Shown: positions 23,273 through 35,436 of the stretch, piece by piece | Numbering within the stretch: the first letter of the stretch is position 1 | How the letters are laid out: every line of letters starts with the position of its first letter | Assembly (NCBI GenBank): GCA_016288695.1 | Contig: JAEELD010000009.1 | Span: 1 to 64,000 of the forward strand | DNA: 64,000 bases | Origin: Mycoplasmataceae bacterium | GTDB taxonomy: Bacteria > Bacillota_I > Bacilli_A > Mycoplasmatales > Mycoplasmoidaceae | Reading direction: 5' to 3' | Position numbers and translations under genes: made by a program | The notes under the pieces: generated by a model | What the model was told of the DNA's origin: nothing | The model's input: only the letters and a program-made list of their open reading frames with translations | Databases searched by the model: none

Positions 23273-24505
23273 TTAAAACTTAAATTTACAAACTTTTTTG
23301 ATTGCAGATGAATTGTAAACATTAATATGTTTTGTGATAGTTAATTTATACACATCAGAAATCAAATTCAATGATTTTTCAATTTTCTCAGCTATAGAAA
23401 TACTTGGCTTTGTAACAGGGTTATTTGGCACAAATAAGGCACAACAATCACTATAAGGCAATATTGATATATCATATGTTAATATCGATTTAGAAATTTT
23501 TATAATTTCATTTTTGTCAAATGATAGCAATGGTCTAAGAACTACCGTTGATGGTTTCAAAACAGAAGATATACATGTCATGCTTTGAATTGTTTGACTA
23601 GCGACTTGACCAGCTGATTCGCCTGTAGCTATTGCATCATATTTATACTTCTCTTTAAGATATTCAGCAATCTTATAAAAGTATCTTCTCATTATGGTTA
23701 TTTTATAGGAAGTATTACTCATATGTGAAAGTTCATGTAAAATATACGAAAAATTGCATACAAATAATTTGCTTCTTTGAAGCCTTTCATTTAGTGAAAT
23801 GGTGTTAATTAATGAATTAACTTTTTTTAGAACATTTTCTGATGTGTGGGGGGGTGTTAAAAAAGTTAAAAAATCAACTTGAAAACCTTTTTTTATAAGC
23901 AAATTCGCAGCAACTGGTGAATCTATGCCACCAGAGATAAGCAATAATACCCTGCCGTTTGTCCCTACCGGAAATCCACCAACACCACACAACTTTTCAA
24001 AATAAATAATCGAATTATCCTTCTTTACTTCCACAAAAATTTTTACATCAGGATTTTTTAGTGACACATTTGAGTTAGAATACTTTTCCAAAATACTAGC
24101 TCCTATTTTTTTAGCTATATCTAAGGAATTAATTGGAAAAGATTTATCATGTCTTTTAGCAAAAACTTTAAAAGAATATTTCTTCAATTTTAATTGATTT
24201 AATTTTTTCTTTATAATTTGACATATTTTATGTATATCATTTGTATTTAACTGGTAAGCTTGCATTACTTGTGAAATCCCCGGCGTTCTCAATAAAATAT
24301 TTAAGATTTCATTTTTATTTTTTTTGTCAAAAAATATTGTCATGTTATCAAAATGTTTTTCAATGAGCAAATTTTTAACATCGACAAAGGAATCTTTGAG
24401 ATTCCTATATAAGGCGTTTATAAAATCAACTCTATTTTTCCCTTTTAAGACTAGTTCTCCGTATTTAATATAAAAAATATCTTTACAAACTAATTTGCAA
24501 CTCAT
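23273..24505 (-). CDS. thiI: tRNA 4-thiouridine sulfurtransferase
   Basis: THUMP-like N-terminus, PP-loop VLLLISGGIDSPVAANLLIKKG, ATGESAGQVASQT. Confidence 0.94.
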   Translation of the reverse strand: MSCKLVCKDIFYIKYGELVLKGKNRVDFINALYRNLKDSFVDVKNLLIEKHFDNMTIFFDKKNKNEILNILLRTPGISQVMQAYQLNTNDIHKICQIIKKKLNQLKLKKYSFKVFAKRHDKSFPINSLDIAKKIGASILEKYSNSNVSLKNPDVKIFVEVKKDNSIIYFEKLCGVGGFPVGTNGRVLLLISGGIDSPVAANLLIKKGFQVDFLTFLTPPHTSENVLKKVNSLINTISLNERLQRSKLFVCNFSYILHELSHMSNTSYKITIMRRYFYKIAEYLKEKYKYDAIATGESAGQVASQTIQSMTCISSVLKPSTVVLRPLLSFDKNEIIKISKSILTYDISILPYSDCCALFVPNNPVTKPSISIAEKIEKSLNLISDVYKLTITKHINVYNSSAIKKVCKFKF

Positions 24506-25337
24506 CTTCTATTCACTTTTCATCTAAATTAGAAAATTTTGGGGAAAAGGTATTGTTAATCATATAGTTTTTATATCATCTTTGAGCATAATTAATCAAA
24601 CTTAATAATTCAGTATTGTTTTTAATTCTCATTTCCACAATATGAATATCACGTTTGTATGGATCAAAATTCTCTGGATATTTATAATCTTCCTTTTCTA
24701 AAAAGGCAAATGCAAAAATGCCAAAATTTACATTTCGTAAATGTAAATATAACATTAATTGACATTGATACTCTATTGGAATTTGAATTTCATTTTTAAT
24801 AAACATTAATTTTTTTTTAGCAAATTTTTGCTTCACTATTGGATAACCAAATTCATCTTTTAAAAGAATTAGAGAATTATTTATTTTTTTATACATAAAA
24901 TTATCTACACTAGTTGTTTTTATTTCAAGCATTGGTTTATTATCTTTATAAGAAATGTATCCATTCTCATCAATTGGTTCGCCATCAGGAATGCCACCAA
25001 AAATTTTATTATCCTTAAATAAATCAAAAGCAATGTCTTTGGGATTATATGATCTAAATTTTATATTTAATATATTTGAAACAAAATCACGCACTTTACA
25101 CTCAACAATGCTTCCAACTTTTGCTAATGTAGGATCTATTTCGTCTTTATAAATATTAACCATAGATGCTCAAGTTTTAAGAGGAGAAGAATATTTATTT
25201 AAACCTAAAATACCAGCAAGCCTTGTTCCAGTTATTTTCTTAAAACAATTTATATTTTTTTCAACATATGATTGATTTAAAAAAAATCTCTTATCTTTAA
25301 TAAAAAAATCTTGATCAAGTTTTTTTATGAATGGCAT
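24483..25337 (-). CDS. Putative PD-(D/E)XK (YqaJ-like) nuclease-fold protein
   Basis: GGIPDGEPIDENG...MLEIKTTS resembles PD-(D/E)XK core; TRLAGILGLNKY N-terminal YqaJ-like; frame joined across TGA, overlaps thiI start. Confidence 0.6.
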
Positions 25338-25469
25338 ATGATATAAACAATATTTATAAAATTTATTAAAATTTTCACATTGAATGAATAATTTAATTTC
25401 AAATAAATTAATCTAATTACAGTAAGATTATGATTGAACTATTAAAGTATATAATCTTATTATATCTTT

Positions 25470-26345
25470 ATGAAAAAGATTTGCTATCTTGTTGATTCAT
25501 CAAGTGGAATTAAAAGTAAACAATATAAAAATGTTTATGTTTTACCCTTATTAATAAATGTAATAAACAAACTCAATGAAACAAAAACCTATAAAGATAA
25601 TGTTGACATATCTTGCAAAAAAATTTGTGAGCATATAACAAAGGGTGATGATGTAAAAACATCACAAGCTTCACCAGGCCAAATAATTCAGTTTATTAAT
25701 TCAATATATGAGAAATATGATAAAATTTTTTGCATCCCTATTCCTATTTCAATTTCGAATAATTACAACTCATGAAATCTTGTATCAAAAAATTATCCAA
25801 AACTTCACATAATAAAAAATATTGATGTTGCATATGCTGTTAAATGAATAATAAATGATTTATTTGAACTTGAGAAAAAAAACAAGGATTTAACTATAGA
25901 AATTGTTGAAAAATATTTTCATGAAAGACAAAATAAGTCTCTTTGCATGTTAACTGTATCTAATGTTAATCAATTAAAAAAGGGTGGAAGATTAAATGAA
26001 TTTGCTGCAAGTGCAATAAAATTGCTTAATTTAAAAATAATAATATTTCTAGATAATAAAGGGCTTTATCTATTTAAATGCTGCAAAACAATAGATAAGG
26101 CTATCAAATCTGTATTTAAACATTTCAAAAAGGAAAATGATAATTTTGATCCAGTGAATTCTATAAAACGCATTGCAATTTTAAAGTCTCCCACATTTAC
26201 ATTGACTAAAGAAATTAATGATTCAATTAATGATTTAAAAAAAATTTGTAAAAATAAAACGAACTTTTATGTGGATGAAATTCCTGGAATCATTTGTGCC
26301 CATACTGGTGCAGAATCTTTTGCACTCTATTTTGAATTATATTAA
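25470..26345 (+). CDS. DegV family fatty-acid-binding protein (copy 1)
   Basis: YLVDSSSGI, VKTSQASPGQIIQF, NQLKKGGRLNEF, HTGAESFALYF. Confidence 0.85.
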
Positions 26346-26347
26346 AG

Positions 26348-27235
26348 ATGAAAAAAATTGCAATAGTTACAGATTCAAGTTCAGGATTCAAAAATTTAGA
26401 ATACCGTAATTTATATGTTGTCCCCTTAACTGTCACATCTACTTATGACCTTAATGGAAAAAAAATAACTAAATCATATTATGACGGGGTAGATTGTTTT
26501 AATTCTGATGTGATAAAATTATTAGAAAATAAAAAAATTGATTTAAAAACATCCCAAGCACCATTAGGTGAATGTATAAAACTAATTAATAAAATAAAAA
26601 ATGAATATGATGAAATCTATGTAATCCCTATAACTAGTTCAACTAGTGGAAGTATTTCTACATGAAAAATGATTGCAAGTGAATATGAAAAAGTTTTTGT
26701 TATTAATCAGCATATGGGTGGCCCTATGCTTAAATGAATTATCCTAAAATTTCTAAAAATGTCAAGGGAAGGTACTCTAAATAAAGATTATGCACTAAGA
26801 TATGCAAAAAAATATAAAGACATTGTTTTTGGATCAATGATTGTGAATGATATTAATCAATTAATAAAAGGTGGTAGAGTAAAAACACTTGTTAAAAAAA
26901 TTTTAAACTTATTAAAAGTAAATGTGATAATTTCATTAGATGAAAAGGGGATGAATTTTAATGGGATTTCGAAAAATTATGAAAAAGGCGTCAATAGTAT
27001 AATGAAATATTTTAAAAAACATAATAAAAATTTTAGTTCTGAAAACATAGAAGAAATAATGTTTATTAGAAATTCAAACGAAACATTAAAACAAAAAATA
27101 GATGAATGTATAAAATATGTGAAATCGCTATTTAAAAAATCTAATTTTATCTTTTCTACTTGTATAATGCCTTCCGTTCTTGTCGCACATGCCGGGAATA
27201 ACTCATTAATTATTGCTACAAAATTAAAAGATTAA
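26348..27235 (+). CDS. DegV family fatty-acid-binding protein (copy 2)
   Basis: IVTDSSSGF, LKTSQAPLGECIKLI, PITSSTSGS, NQLIKGGRVKTL, AHAGNNSL. Confidence 0.9.
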
Positions 27236-27858
27236 TTGCAATACATAAATGAAATAAATTTAATCTTTATTTTCATATTGATAAATTTTTTTTCATATTC
27301 AGTTAAAAAAAAATCATTAGGTTTTTTATTCCTATAAAAATCATTTGTTCGTTTAAGAAATTTTACCTCACTTAATTGAGTAAGTGTGTCTATTGTATAT
27401 TTATACAACATATCATTATCAGTTTTAAAATCAACTATGCCATGCGGACGTAAAATTTTTTTATATAACAACAAAAAATTTGGTGAAGTCAATCTTCTAT
27501 TTACATGAGATTTTTTTGGCCATGGGTCGCAAAAATTTATATAAATCTTATTAAAAAAATTATTAGGAAAATACCTATTTATATTTATTAAATCAATAGC
27601 AGAAAATTTTAAATTTTCTAGATGTAAATTCATACCTTTTAATTTATTTTCAGCTTTTATTAATATTGTTGGATACTTATCTATACCGTAATAATTAATA
27701 AATGGATTTTGTACTGCTTGTGAAATAATAAAATTCCCTTTGCCCATCCCTACTTCAAGATAATTTATTTTGTCATTATAATGAACCGGATGCAACAAAT
27801 AATAAGGAGATAGCTTTACCTTTTCAACATCATTTTTAATTCTTCTCAATCTCCCCAT
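27232..27858 (-). CDS. trmB: tRNA (guanine-N7-)-methyltransferase
   Basis: LEVGMGKGNFI, INFCDPWPKKSHVNRRLTSPNFL. Confidence 0.94.
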   Translation of the reverse strand: MGRLRRIKNDVEKVKLSPYYLLHPVHYNDKINYLEVGMGKGNFIISQAVQNPFINYYGIDKYPTILIKAENKLKGMNLHLENLKFSAIDLININRYFPNNFFNKIYINFCDPWPKKSHVNRRLTSPNFLLLYKKILRPHGIVDFKTDNDMLYKYTIDTLTQLSEVKFLKRTNDFYRNKKPNDFFLTEYEKKFINMKIKIKFISFMYCN

Positions 27859-27867
27859 TTTAAATAA

Positions 27868-28446
27868 TTATTCATTTACTTCATTTTCAGAGCCAAAAAA
27901 ATCAAAATTGTCCTCATCATTTATGTTTAATTTTTCAAAATCAATTTTAGGAAGATCATTTATCGATTTAATTCCAAAAACATCAAAAAATTTTTGTGAT
28001 ATTTCATAAACATATGGCCTTCCAATTGTATCACTTCTCCCTAGATTGTTAACTAATCCTAATTCAATAAGCCTATCAACTAATGTTGATGCATTATGTC
28101 CCCTAATTGACTCAATTTTGGATAATGGGCATGGCTGATTATATGCAATAATCGCTAATGTTTCAAGCAATGACTGAGTTAGTGGATTTTTTATCTTTAT
28201 GTCAAAAATTTTACTTATGATTTCATAATTATCTTTTTTCGTTAACAATAAATACTTCTCGCCAAATTTTTTTATTGTCAACCCTCTATCTGCATTCGAA
28301 TCATATTCATTTTTCATTTGCCTCATCAATTTATGTATTTCATCTGATGGAATGTTAATAATTTTTTTAATATCCACAACTGTGATACCATCATTGCCGC
28401 TAACATATAATAAACTCTCAATAATAGATTTATTTGATAAAGACAT
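27868..28446 (-). CDS. scpB: Segregation and condensation protein B
   Basis: SIIESLLYVSGNDGIT..., ETLAIIAYNQPCPLSKIESIRG. Confidence 0.93.
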   Translation of the reverse strand: MSLSNKSIIESLLYVSGNDGITVVDIKKIINIPSDEIHKLMRQMKNEYDSNADRGLTIKKFGEKYLLLTKKDNYEIISKIFDIKIKNPLTQSLLETLAIIAYNQPCPLSKIESIRGHNASTLVDRLIELGLVNNLGRSDTIGRPYVYEISQKFFDVFGIKSINDLPKIDFEKLNINDEDNFDFFGSENEVNE

Positions 28447-28454
28447 AATTTATT

Positions 28455-29222
28455 TTACCCCTTACACTCTATATAGATTTCTTCACTAGCATCATTTAGG
28501 TTCTGTGTTAGCATAATTTTGTTAGATTTGCATAAATCTAATAAGGCTAAAAATGTTGTAACAACAAATTGCTGTGTTAATTTTATTGGATCAACTTTCT
28601 CTAGATACTCACTAAAAGTAGTGCTCTTAATTTTATTTTTCACTATAAAATCCCATAATTCATCTTCAATTACTTGTACTGATAGTTCTTGAACAAGAAT
28701 ACGCTTTTGTATAAAAAGAAGTGATTGATATTTCTCAATCGCTCTATTTAAAGCTGTTATTAACTTATTAACATCAATTTTTTTTGGAAGTGTCTCTAAT
28801 ATAAAATCATTAGGTTTAAATTCCCCAATATCATTAGTAGTTTTCGAAAAAAATAATAATCTTTCGTTTCGCTTTTTTTCTAAAATTTTTACAATATCTT
28901 TATATTTTCTATAGTCTATGATCCTTTTTATAAGCATATCACGTTCATATTCAAAATTACTATCAGAATTATTCACGTCAGAATAAATAACTTTTTTTGT
29001 TTTCAATGACAGTAAATAAATACTCATTTCTAAATATTCACCAGCATCATCAATTGATAATGAATCAATTTGATTTTCTACAAATTCCAAATACTGATTA
29101 GCTATCTCGGCCACATCAAGTTCGATAACATTAATTTTTTTTTGCTTTATTAAAGAATCCAATAAATCAAGTGGTCCTTCAAAGTCTTTTAATTTTAAAC
29201 TAAATTTGGCTAAGTTTTTCAT
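28455..29222 (-). CDS. scpA: Segregation and condensation protein A
   Basis: LKDFEGPLDLLDSLIKQKKINVIELDVAEIANQYLEF...EYLEMSIYLLSLKTK. Confidence 0.93.
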   Translation of the reverse strand: MKNLAKFSLKLKDFEGPLDLLDSLIKQKKINVIELDVAEIANQYLEFVENQIDSLSIDDAGEYLEMSIYLLSLKTKKVIYSDVNNSDSNFEYERDMLIKRIIDYRKYKDIVKILEKKRNERLLFFSKTTNDIGEFKPNDFILETLPKKIDVNKLITALNRAIEKYQSLLFIQKRILVQELSVQVIEDELWDFIVKNKIKSTTFSEYLEKVDPIKLTQQFVVTTFLALLDLCKSNKIMLTQNLNDASEEIYIECKG

Positions 29223-29693
29223 TTAATATTTCTTTATTCTATTGTAATAATTAACAACAAATTGAATATAGTCTTCTGATTTTGTTTTTTCAAAAGATGA
29301 TAAATCAAAATTCATAAAAACATTACATTTATACTTTTTTTTTAATGTTGAAATTATTAATTTATCAGCATAAGGAAAAAAAAGATTGTATATAGTTTTG
29401 CCGCCAATAATAAAAATATCTTCCTTTTTAAAATCGTTAATTAATTTATTAACATCATGATAAACAAGAACGTTGTTTAAATTGTCCAAACTTTTATCTA
29501 ATGTAATAATAACATTTGTCCTACCACTTAATGGCTTCCCACCAAAAGAAAAAAAAGTTTTTTCTCCACAAACAACTATCTTCCCCATTGTTGTCTGTTT
29601 GAAATGATTCATTTCTTCCTTAATGCTCCACGGCAATTTATTGTTATATCCAATACCATGTTGAATATCTTCACACCAAATCATTGAAATCAT
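29223..29693 (-). CDS. folA: Dihydrofolate reductase
   Basis: MISMIWCEDIQHGIGYNNKLPWSIKEEMNHFKQTTMGK..., IFIIGGKTIYNLFFPYADKLIIS. Confidence 0.93.
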   Translation of the reverse strand: MISMIWCEDIQHGIGYNNKLPWSIKEEMNHFKQTTMGKIVVCGEKTFFSFGGKPLSGRTNVIITLDKSLDNLNNVLVYHDVNKLINDFKKEDIFIIGGKTIYNLFFPYADKLIISTLKKKYKCNVFMNFDLSSFEKTKSEDYIQFVVNYYNRIKKY

Positions 29694-29695
29694 TA

Positions 29696-30562
29696 TTAAA
29701 CTGCAACGTCTCCTTTAATTGATGGATAGGGATAGTAATCTACAAGTTTAAAATTATCATATGTTAATTCTTCAATGTTTGTTGGAAAATTACAAAGCAC
29801 TAATTTTGGTGATTGTTTTGGAATTCGTGATAATTGCAAATCAACTTGATCAAGGTGATTTTTATAAATATGTAAATCACCAAATGTATGAATAAATTCA
29901 CCTGGTTTTAAATTTGTATAAGCAGCCACAATGTATGTTAAAAGTGAATATGAAGCTATATTAAAAGGCACACCAAGAAAAGCGTCTGCGCTTCTTTGGT
30001 ATAATTCACATGATAACTTGCCGCTATCAACATAAAATTGAAACAATGAATGACATGGTGGTAATGACATATAATTTATTTCACTAGGATTCCAAGCAGA
30101 TATAATTAATCTTCGAGAATTAGGGTTTATTCTTATTTCACTCAACAATCATTTTAGCTGATCAAAACCATTAAAGTTGCGCCATTGCTTGCCATAAACA
30201 GGCCCCAAGTTACCATATTTTTTTGCAAAAAACAAATTAGTCTTTATCTTTTCAATAAATTCGTTCATGGTTTCGCCTTGAAAATCTTTTGAATTTTTAT
30301 ATTCTTTATATGCCCACTCATTCCAAATGTTGCAATTGTTATCAACTAAATATTTAATATTTGTATCACCTTTTATAAATCACAAAAGTTCAATCACTAT
30401 GGCTTTCCAATATATTTTTTTAGTTGTTAATAACGGAAAATATTCACTTATATCATAGCGCGTTTGATAACCAAATGTAGATAATGTATCAACCCCAGTT
30501 CGATTATTTCTCATTTTTCCATATCTCTTAATGTAACGAAGTAAATCCAAATACTGTTTCAT
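29696..30562 (-). CDS. thyA: Thymidylate synthase
   Basis: Joined: [35 protein letters not shown] active site, GDLHIYKNH. Confidence 0.96.
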
Positions 30563-30579
30563 ATATAAAACTTTTTTAT

Positions 30580-31392
30580 TTAATCAAAAACCATATTTTC
30601 TTTCCCGTGAGAGTGACTAATAATTTTTTTCTGAATTTGGTTATATTCATCAATAAATTTATTTCTTAATGAATCACTCAATTTACAAGGATTAATTGTC
30701 AAATAGCTATTTGACTTAATAGGATCTAAACATTTCACATACACATGTTTTTTCTTATCATAGTATGATCTATCATTGTCACTCTTTGATAAACCGCTTG
30801 ATCCATAAATAATTATTGGAACAATTGGAGAAAATGAATTATATGCAACTTTAAGTGAACCACTATGCCACTCACCAATTTTATTTACATCATATATTCT
30901 TGTCCCTTCAATGAACAAAACAATAGATTTTTTATTTGCAGATATATTTAAATTATTGTTATATATTTCATATGTAGATCTCAAGTTAAATCTATCTATA
31001 AAAATAGTATCAACTAATTTAAATATGTTGTATATTCTTGAGTCAAGATTCAATTCTTTTTTTGCAACAAATTGAAAGTAATAACCTTGCTTTTTTTCAT
31101 ATAAAATTACAAATAAAATTAAAGGATCAAAACTTGATTTATGGTTGGCTATAAATAATGAAGGTGTGGACATTACATTCGAAAAATCATTTGAAGAAAT
31201 TTTAATCCCATAAATAAATAGAACTTTTTTAATCATTTTGTATACATATTTGTATCTATACTCAATGTCAAGTGAATCTTGGTCAATTAAATATTTATTA
31301 ACCTTAGCATTTGAAAAAAGCAAATTTCACATGAATGAAATTAAAACAAATGGCATAAATAATTTATGAAAAACTCTTTTTAAGAAACCCAT
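30580..31392 (-). CDS. plsC: 1-acyl-sn-glycerol-3-phosphate acyltransferase family
   Basis: NHKSSFDPL (HX4D), FIEGTRIYD motifs; extended upstream through TGA to MGFLKRVF. Confidence 0.85.
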
Positions 31393-31480
31393 TGTATAGA
31401 TTAATATTTATGAAAAAATAAATAACACATTATTTAAGTAATTATATGAAATATAATACCCAAATATATTTTTTGTGGAT

Positions 31481-33046
31481 TTAAATTAATGGCGATATGA
31501 TTTCTAAAAATGCATTATGCATTTTTGATCAAGTTTTGTAAGTTTTAATTAATCCATCCAAGTTAATTGAACTAGATAACAATTTAACAAAATCAAAATT
31601 CGAGATTAAAATTCTAGCAAGATCATTATCATAAATTAATAATGCTGATTCAAAATTAATTCAAAGTGAACGAAAATCTAAATTATTGCTTCCAGATAAA
31701 ATTATTGAGTCATCAACAATGATATATTTTGAATGAATAAAACCATTGAACTCATAAATATGACATCCGTACTTTAATAATTCATAATAAAATTTTCTAT
31801 TTATGTTAACTATTAAATTGTAATTATCACCTACTGCTGGTAATATAATCTCTACTTTAACGCCACACATGGATACAGACAATAAAGCATTTAATATTTT
31901 TTCTGTCAAAATAAAATATGGACAAATTATTCTTATACTTGATTTAGCTTTAGCAAATAAAAGCAATAATGTTTGCTCAATTGTCTTCTCTTGAAAAACA
32001 GGTGATGAATGAATTAATTGAGTTACTAAATTCTTTTTTAAAAATGAATAATTTTGCATTTCTTTTTTTAATTTATTTTTAAATTCATTGTTTCTCATTC
32101 TTTGTCTATTTGATGAGTGATCAGAAAAATTAAACCAATGATATAAAAAAAGTGAATAGAATTCATTAACTATCTCTCCACTAATCAAATAATTCATGTC
32201 AAAAAAATTATTGTAATTAGGCGAAATATTTAAATACTCATCACTTATGTTGCTACCGCCATATAAAACAACTTCATTGTCTACTATTATTGACTTTATA
32301 TGCAAGCGATAATTAGTAATACTCTTAAACATATTTATTCCTCTTGGGTTAAATATAGCCACTTCTACACCAAGTTTTTTTAGTTTACTTAAAATCCTCT
32401 TAGGAGCTTTTCCATATGAACCAACTCAATCATACATAATTTTTATTTGTACATTTTCCTTTATTTTTTTTAACAATTCTGCAACAATTGCTCTCCACCA
32501 ATATCCATCATTTAATATATAGGTTTCAATAAAAATAAACTTTTTTGCGCTTCTAATTATATTAATTGAACTTTCAAATAACTTACTAGAATTATCGATA
32601 ATGTTAATATTATTTCTCATAGAAATTAATGAGCCTAGTACAGAGAAGTTATATTTATAAATTTGTCTAATATCTTCATTATTAACTTTATCTAATCTCT
32701 TTGAAAATTGCCTATTATCATAATTAAACCACCCACTTAAATTTTTCTTAAAATCTCAATAGTTCTGTTTGACAAATGGTTGACTACCAAAAACAATAAA
32801 AACAAAAACTCCAAGTATATGAAAGACACAAATAATCAATGTCCAACATAGTTTTACATAAATCGGTCTCCTACTAAAAAAAATATAAACACTAAAAAGT
32901 GCATCTATTAAAAGAAGAAATAAGAAGGTGAATACAATTGCAATGTGTATATGAAAAGTTTGATAAAAAATAAATAATAAAATAACCACAGCTATTACTG
33001 CTAACAATGATAGTATTCATGAAATTATTATTTTTTTATAATTCAC
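31481..33046 (-). CDS. cls: Cardiolipin synthase/phospholipase D family, two N-terminal TMs
   Basis: Joined ORFs, GTG start; HKD motifs HIKSIIVDNEVVLYGGSN and HSKYIIVDDSIILSGSNNLD. Confidence 0.88.
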
Positions 33047-33192
33047 TTTTAAAATGACACATACATTATAAATAATGAAAAATTAATTCCAAAATGCATT
33101 ATGTTTATAAAAAAATAATTTAAATTCAATAAATCAAAAAATATATAATTCTATTTATCAAAATTCTAATTTTAGAATAGGTATCAAAAATT

Positions 33193-33498
33193 ATGAATAA
33201 GAATATACAACCGAAATTACATGAAGTTAAATTTAAATGTGCTACTTGCGGCTCTGAATTTGTCATTATGTCTACAATAAATAAAAAAATAGTAGCTATT
33301 GATGTGTGTAGCAATTGTCATCCATTTTATAAAGATGGACAAACTAACCAAAAAATTAAAGGTAGAGCAGAAAAACTTTCTGCTAAATTTAAAACAGCAA
33401 AAGAAAAATTATCTTCTAAAAAAACAATTAAATCTAAAAAAACAAAAAAAAATAAAAATAAATACTTTAAAACTATTGATCAAATAAATAATAAGTAA
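33193..33498 (+). CDS. rpmE: 50S ribosomal protein L31 with Lys-rich C-terminal extension
   Basis: HEVKFKCATCGSEF...VDVCSNCHPFYKDGQTNQKIKGRAEKL. Confidence 0.93.
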   Translation: MNKNIQPKLHEVKFKCATCGSEFVIMSTINKKIVAIDVCSNCHPFYKDGQTNQKIKGRAEKLSAKFKTAKEKLSSKKTIKSKKTKKNKNKYFKTIDQINNK

Positions 33499-33526
33499 TT
33501 TTTAAATTTCCACTGAATTTTCAATT

Positions 33527-34609
33527 ATGGAATATAACAAAAATATTTATACTTCGCTAAAATCTATAAGTGAAAAATATGAGGAAATAAGTAAAAAAGT
33601 TGAAGTTTGTACAGACATAAATGAATTAAAGCAGTTAAACAAGGTAATTAAATATAACAAACCAATTTATGTTAAGTTCCTTGAGTACAAAAAATTAATA
33701 AAGGCAGGTCTAGAAGATGAGCAAATTTTAAATTCATCTAATCAAAATCAAGAATTAATTGATTTAGCAAAATCTGATTTGGAAAATATCAAAAACCAAA
33801 TCCCTAAAATGGAAGACGAAATTAGAATATTGTTAATTCCTAAAGATCCAAATGATGAAAAGGATGTAATAGTTGAAATGAGGCCAGGCGTTGGTGGGGA
33901 TGAATCATGCATTTTCATTACTGATCTATTTGAAACTTATAGACAATATGCAGAAAAAGAAGGATGAAAAATAACTGTGAATGACTCATCTTTTAATAAA
34001 ACAGGATATGATTACATTTTTTTTACAATTAAAGGAGAAAAGGTATACTCCAAATTTAAATTTGAATCAGGGGTTCATAGAGTCCAAAGAGTACCATTAA
34101 CTGAAACAAAAGGACGAGTACATACATCAACAATTACAGTAGCAGTTCTCCCTGAAATTGACCCAATTGAATTTAAAATAAATCCCAATGATTTGAGAAT
34201 TGATACATATAGGGCATCTGGTGCAGGTGGACAACATGTTAATCGTACAGAATCTGCAGTTAGAATTACACACATCCCAACAAATGTTGTTGTTGCATGT
34301 CAAGAAGGAAGAAGTCAAATTGAAAATAGGGAAACTGCAATGAAACTTTTAAGAGCGAAACTTTGACAAAAATACAATGATGAACAAATTGCAAAAATAT
34401 CAAATATAAGAAGACAGCAAGTTGGACATGGGGAAAGAAGTGAAAAAATAAGAACTTATAATTATCCACAAAATCGCATAACTGATCACAGAATTGGCCT
34501 AACACTTAACAAATTAGAAACAATAATGCAAGGAAATTTAAATGAAATTATCGAACCATTAATTGCAAATGAACAAGAAAAAAAACTAGAAGAATTAAAA
34601 AAATCTTAA
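33527..34609 (+). CDS. prfA: Peptide chain release factor 1
   Basis: [31 protein letters not shown] (GGQ), ends ...ELKKS; joined across TGA codons. Confidence 0.97.
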
Positions 34610-35436
34610 TGACATTTTTAAATTTAATAAACAAAATTAATGCTGAATATGATAACAAGTGAGTAAATAATGAATTAATTTTTTATATTTCAAATATTGT
34701 CAAAAATTCTAATGATTTGATCACAAATGCAAACAAAAAAATAGATTTTAAAATAAAAAAAATTAACAAATTGCTAAAACTTTACTACCATGACAAAAAA
34801 CCTCTATATCAAATTACACATAAATGTTTATTCAATAATGAACATTTTGTTGTCTCTAAAAAAGTTCATTGTCCGCGAAATGAAACAGAATATTTAACAA
34901 TAGAAATTGAAAAAATATTGAAAAAAAATAATAAATTAATTTCTTTAATAGACATATGTGCAGGAACTGGATGTATAGGTATTTCATTAAAAAAACACAT
35001 TAAAAATATTGAACTAACTCTTGTTGATATAAGCAAAAAATGTATAAAAAATATCAAAAAAAATTTAAGAATCAATAATGTAAATGGAAAAACTATCAAA
35101 ATGAATTTTTTCAAATTTATCAAGGTTAATAAAAAAAAATTTGATGTATTAATAATGAATCCGCCATATCTTGAAAAAAATGAACTTACAAAACCACTAA
35201 CTAAATATGAAAATAGTATTAGCTTTAATTTTCAGAATAATGTAATAAATTTCTATAAAAAATTATTTGAAAAAATTAATTTATTGACTAATGATCATTT
35301 TCTTATTGGTATTGAATTTGGTTATAAACAAAAGCAAATGATACTAAACATAATCAAAGAAAACAAATTAGAAATATATACAAAATTTTATAGAGATATA
35401 AATAATCTAGACAGATATGCCATTATTTATAAATAA
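34609..35436 (+). CDS. prmC: N5-glutamine methyltransferase
   Basis: IDICAGTGCIGISL, VLIMNPPYL motif; overlaps prfA stop. Confidence 0.92.
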
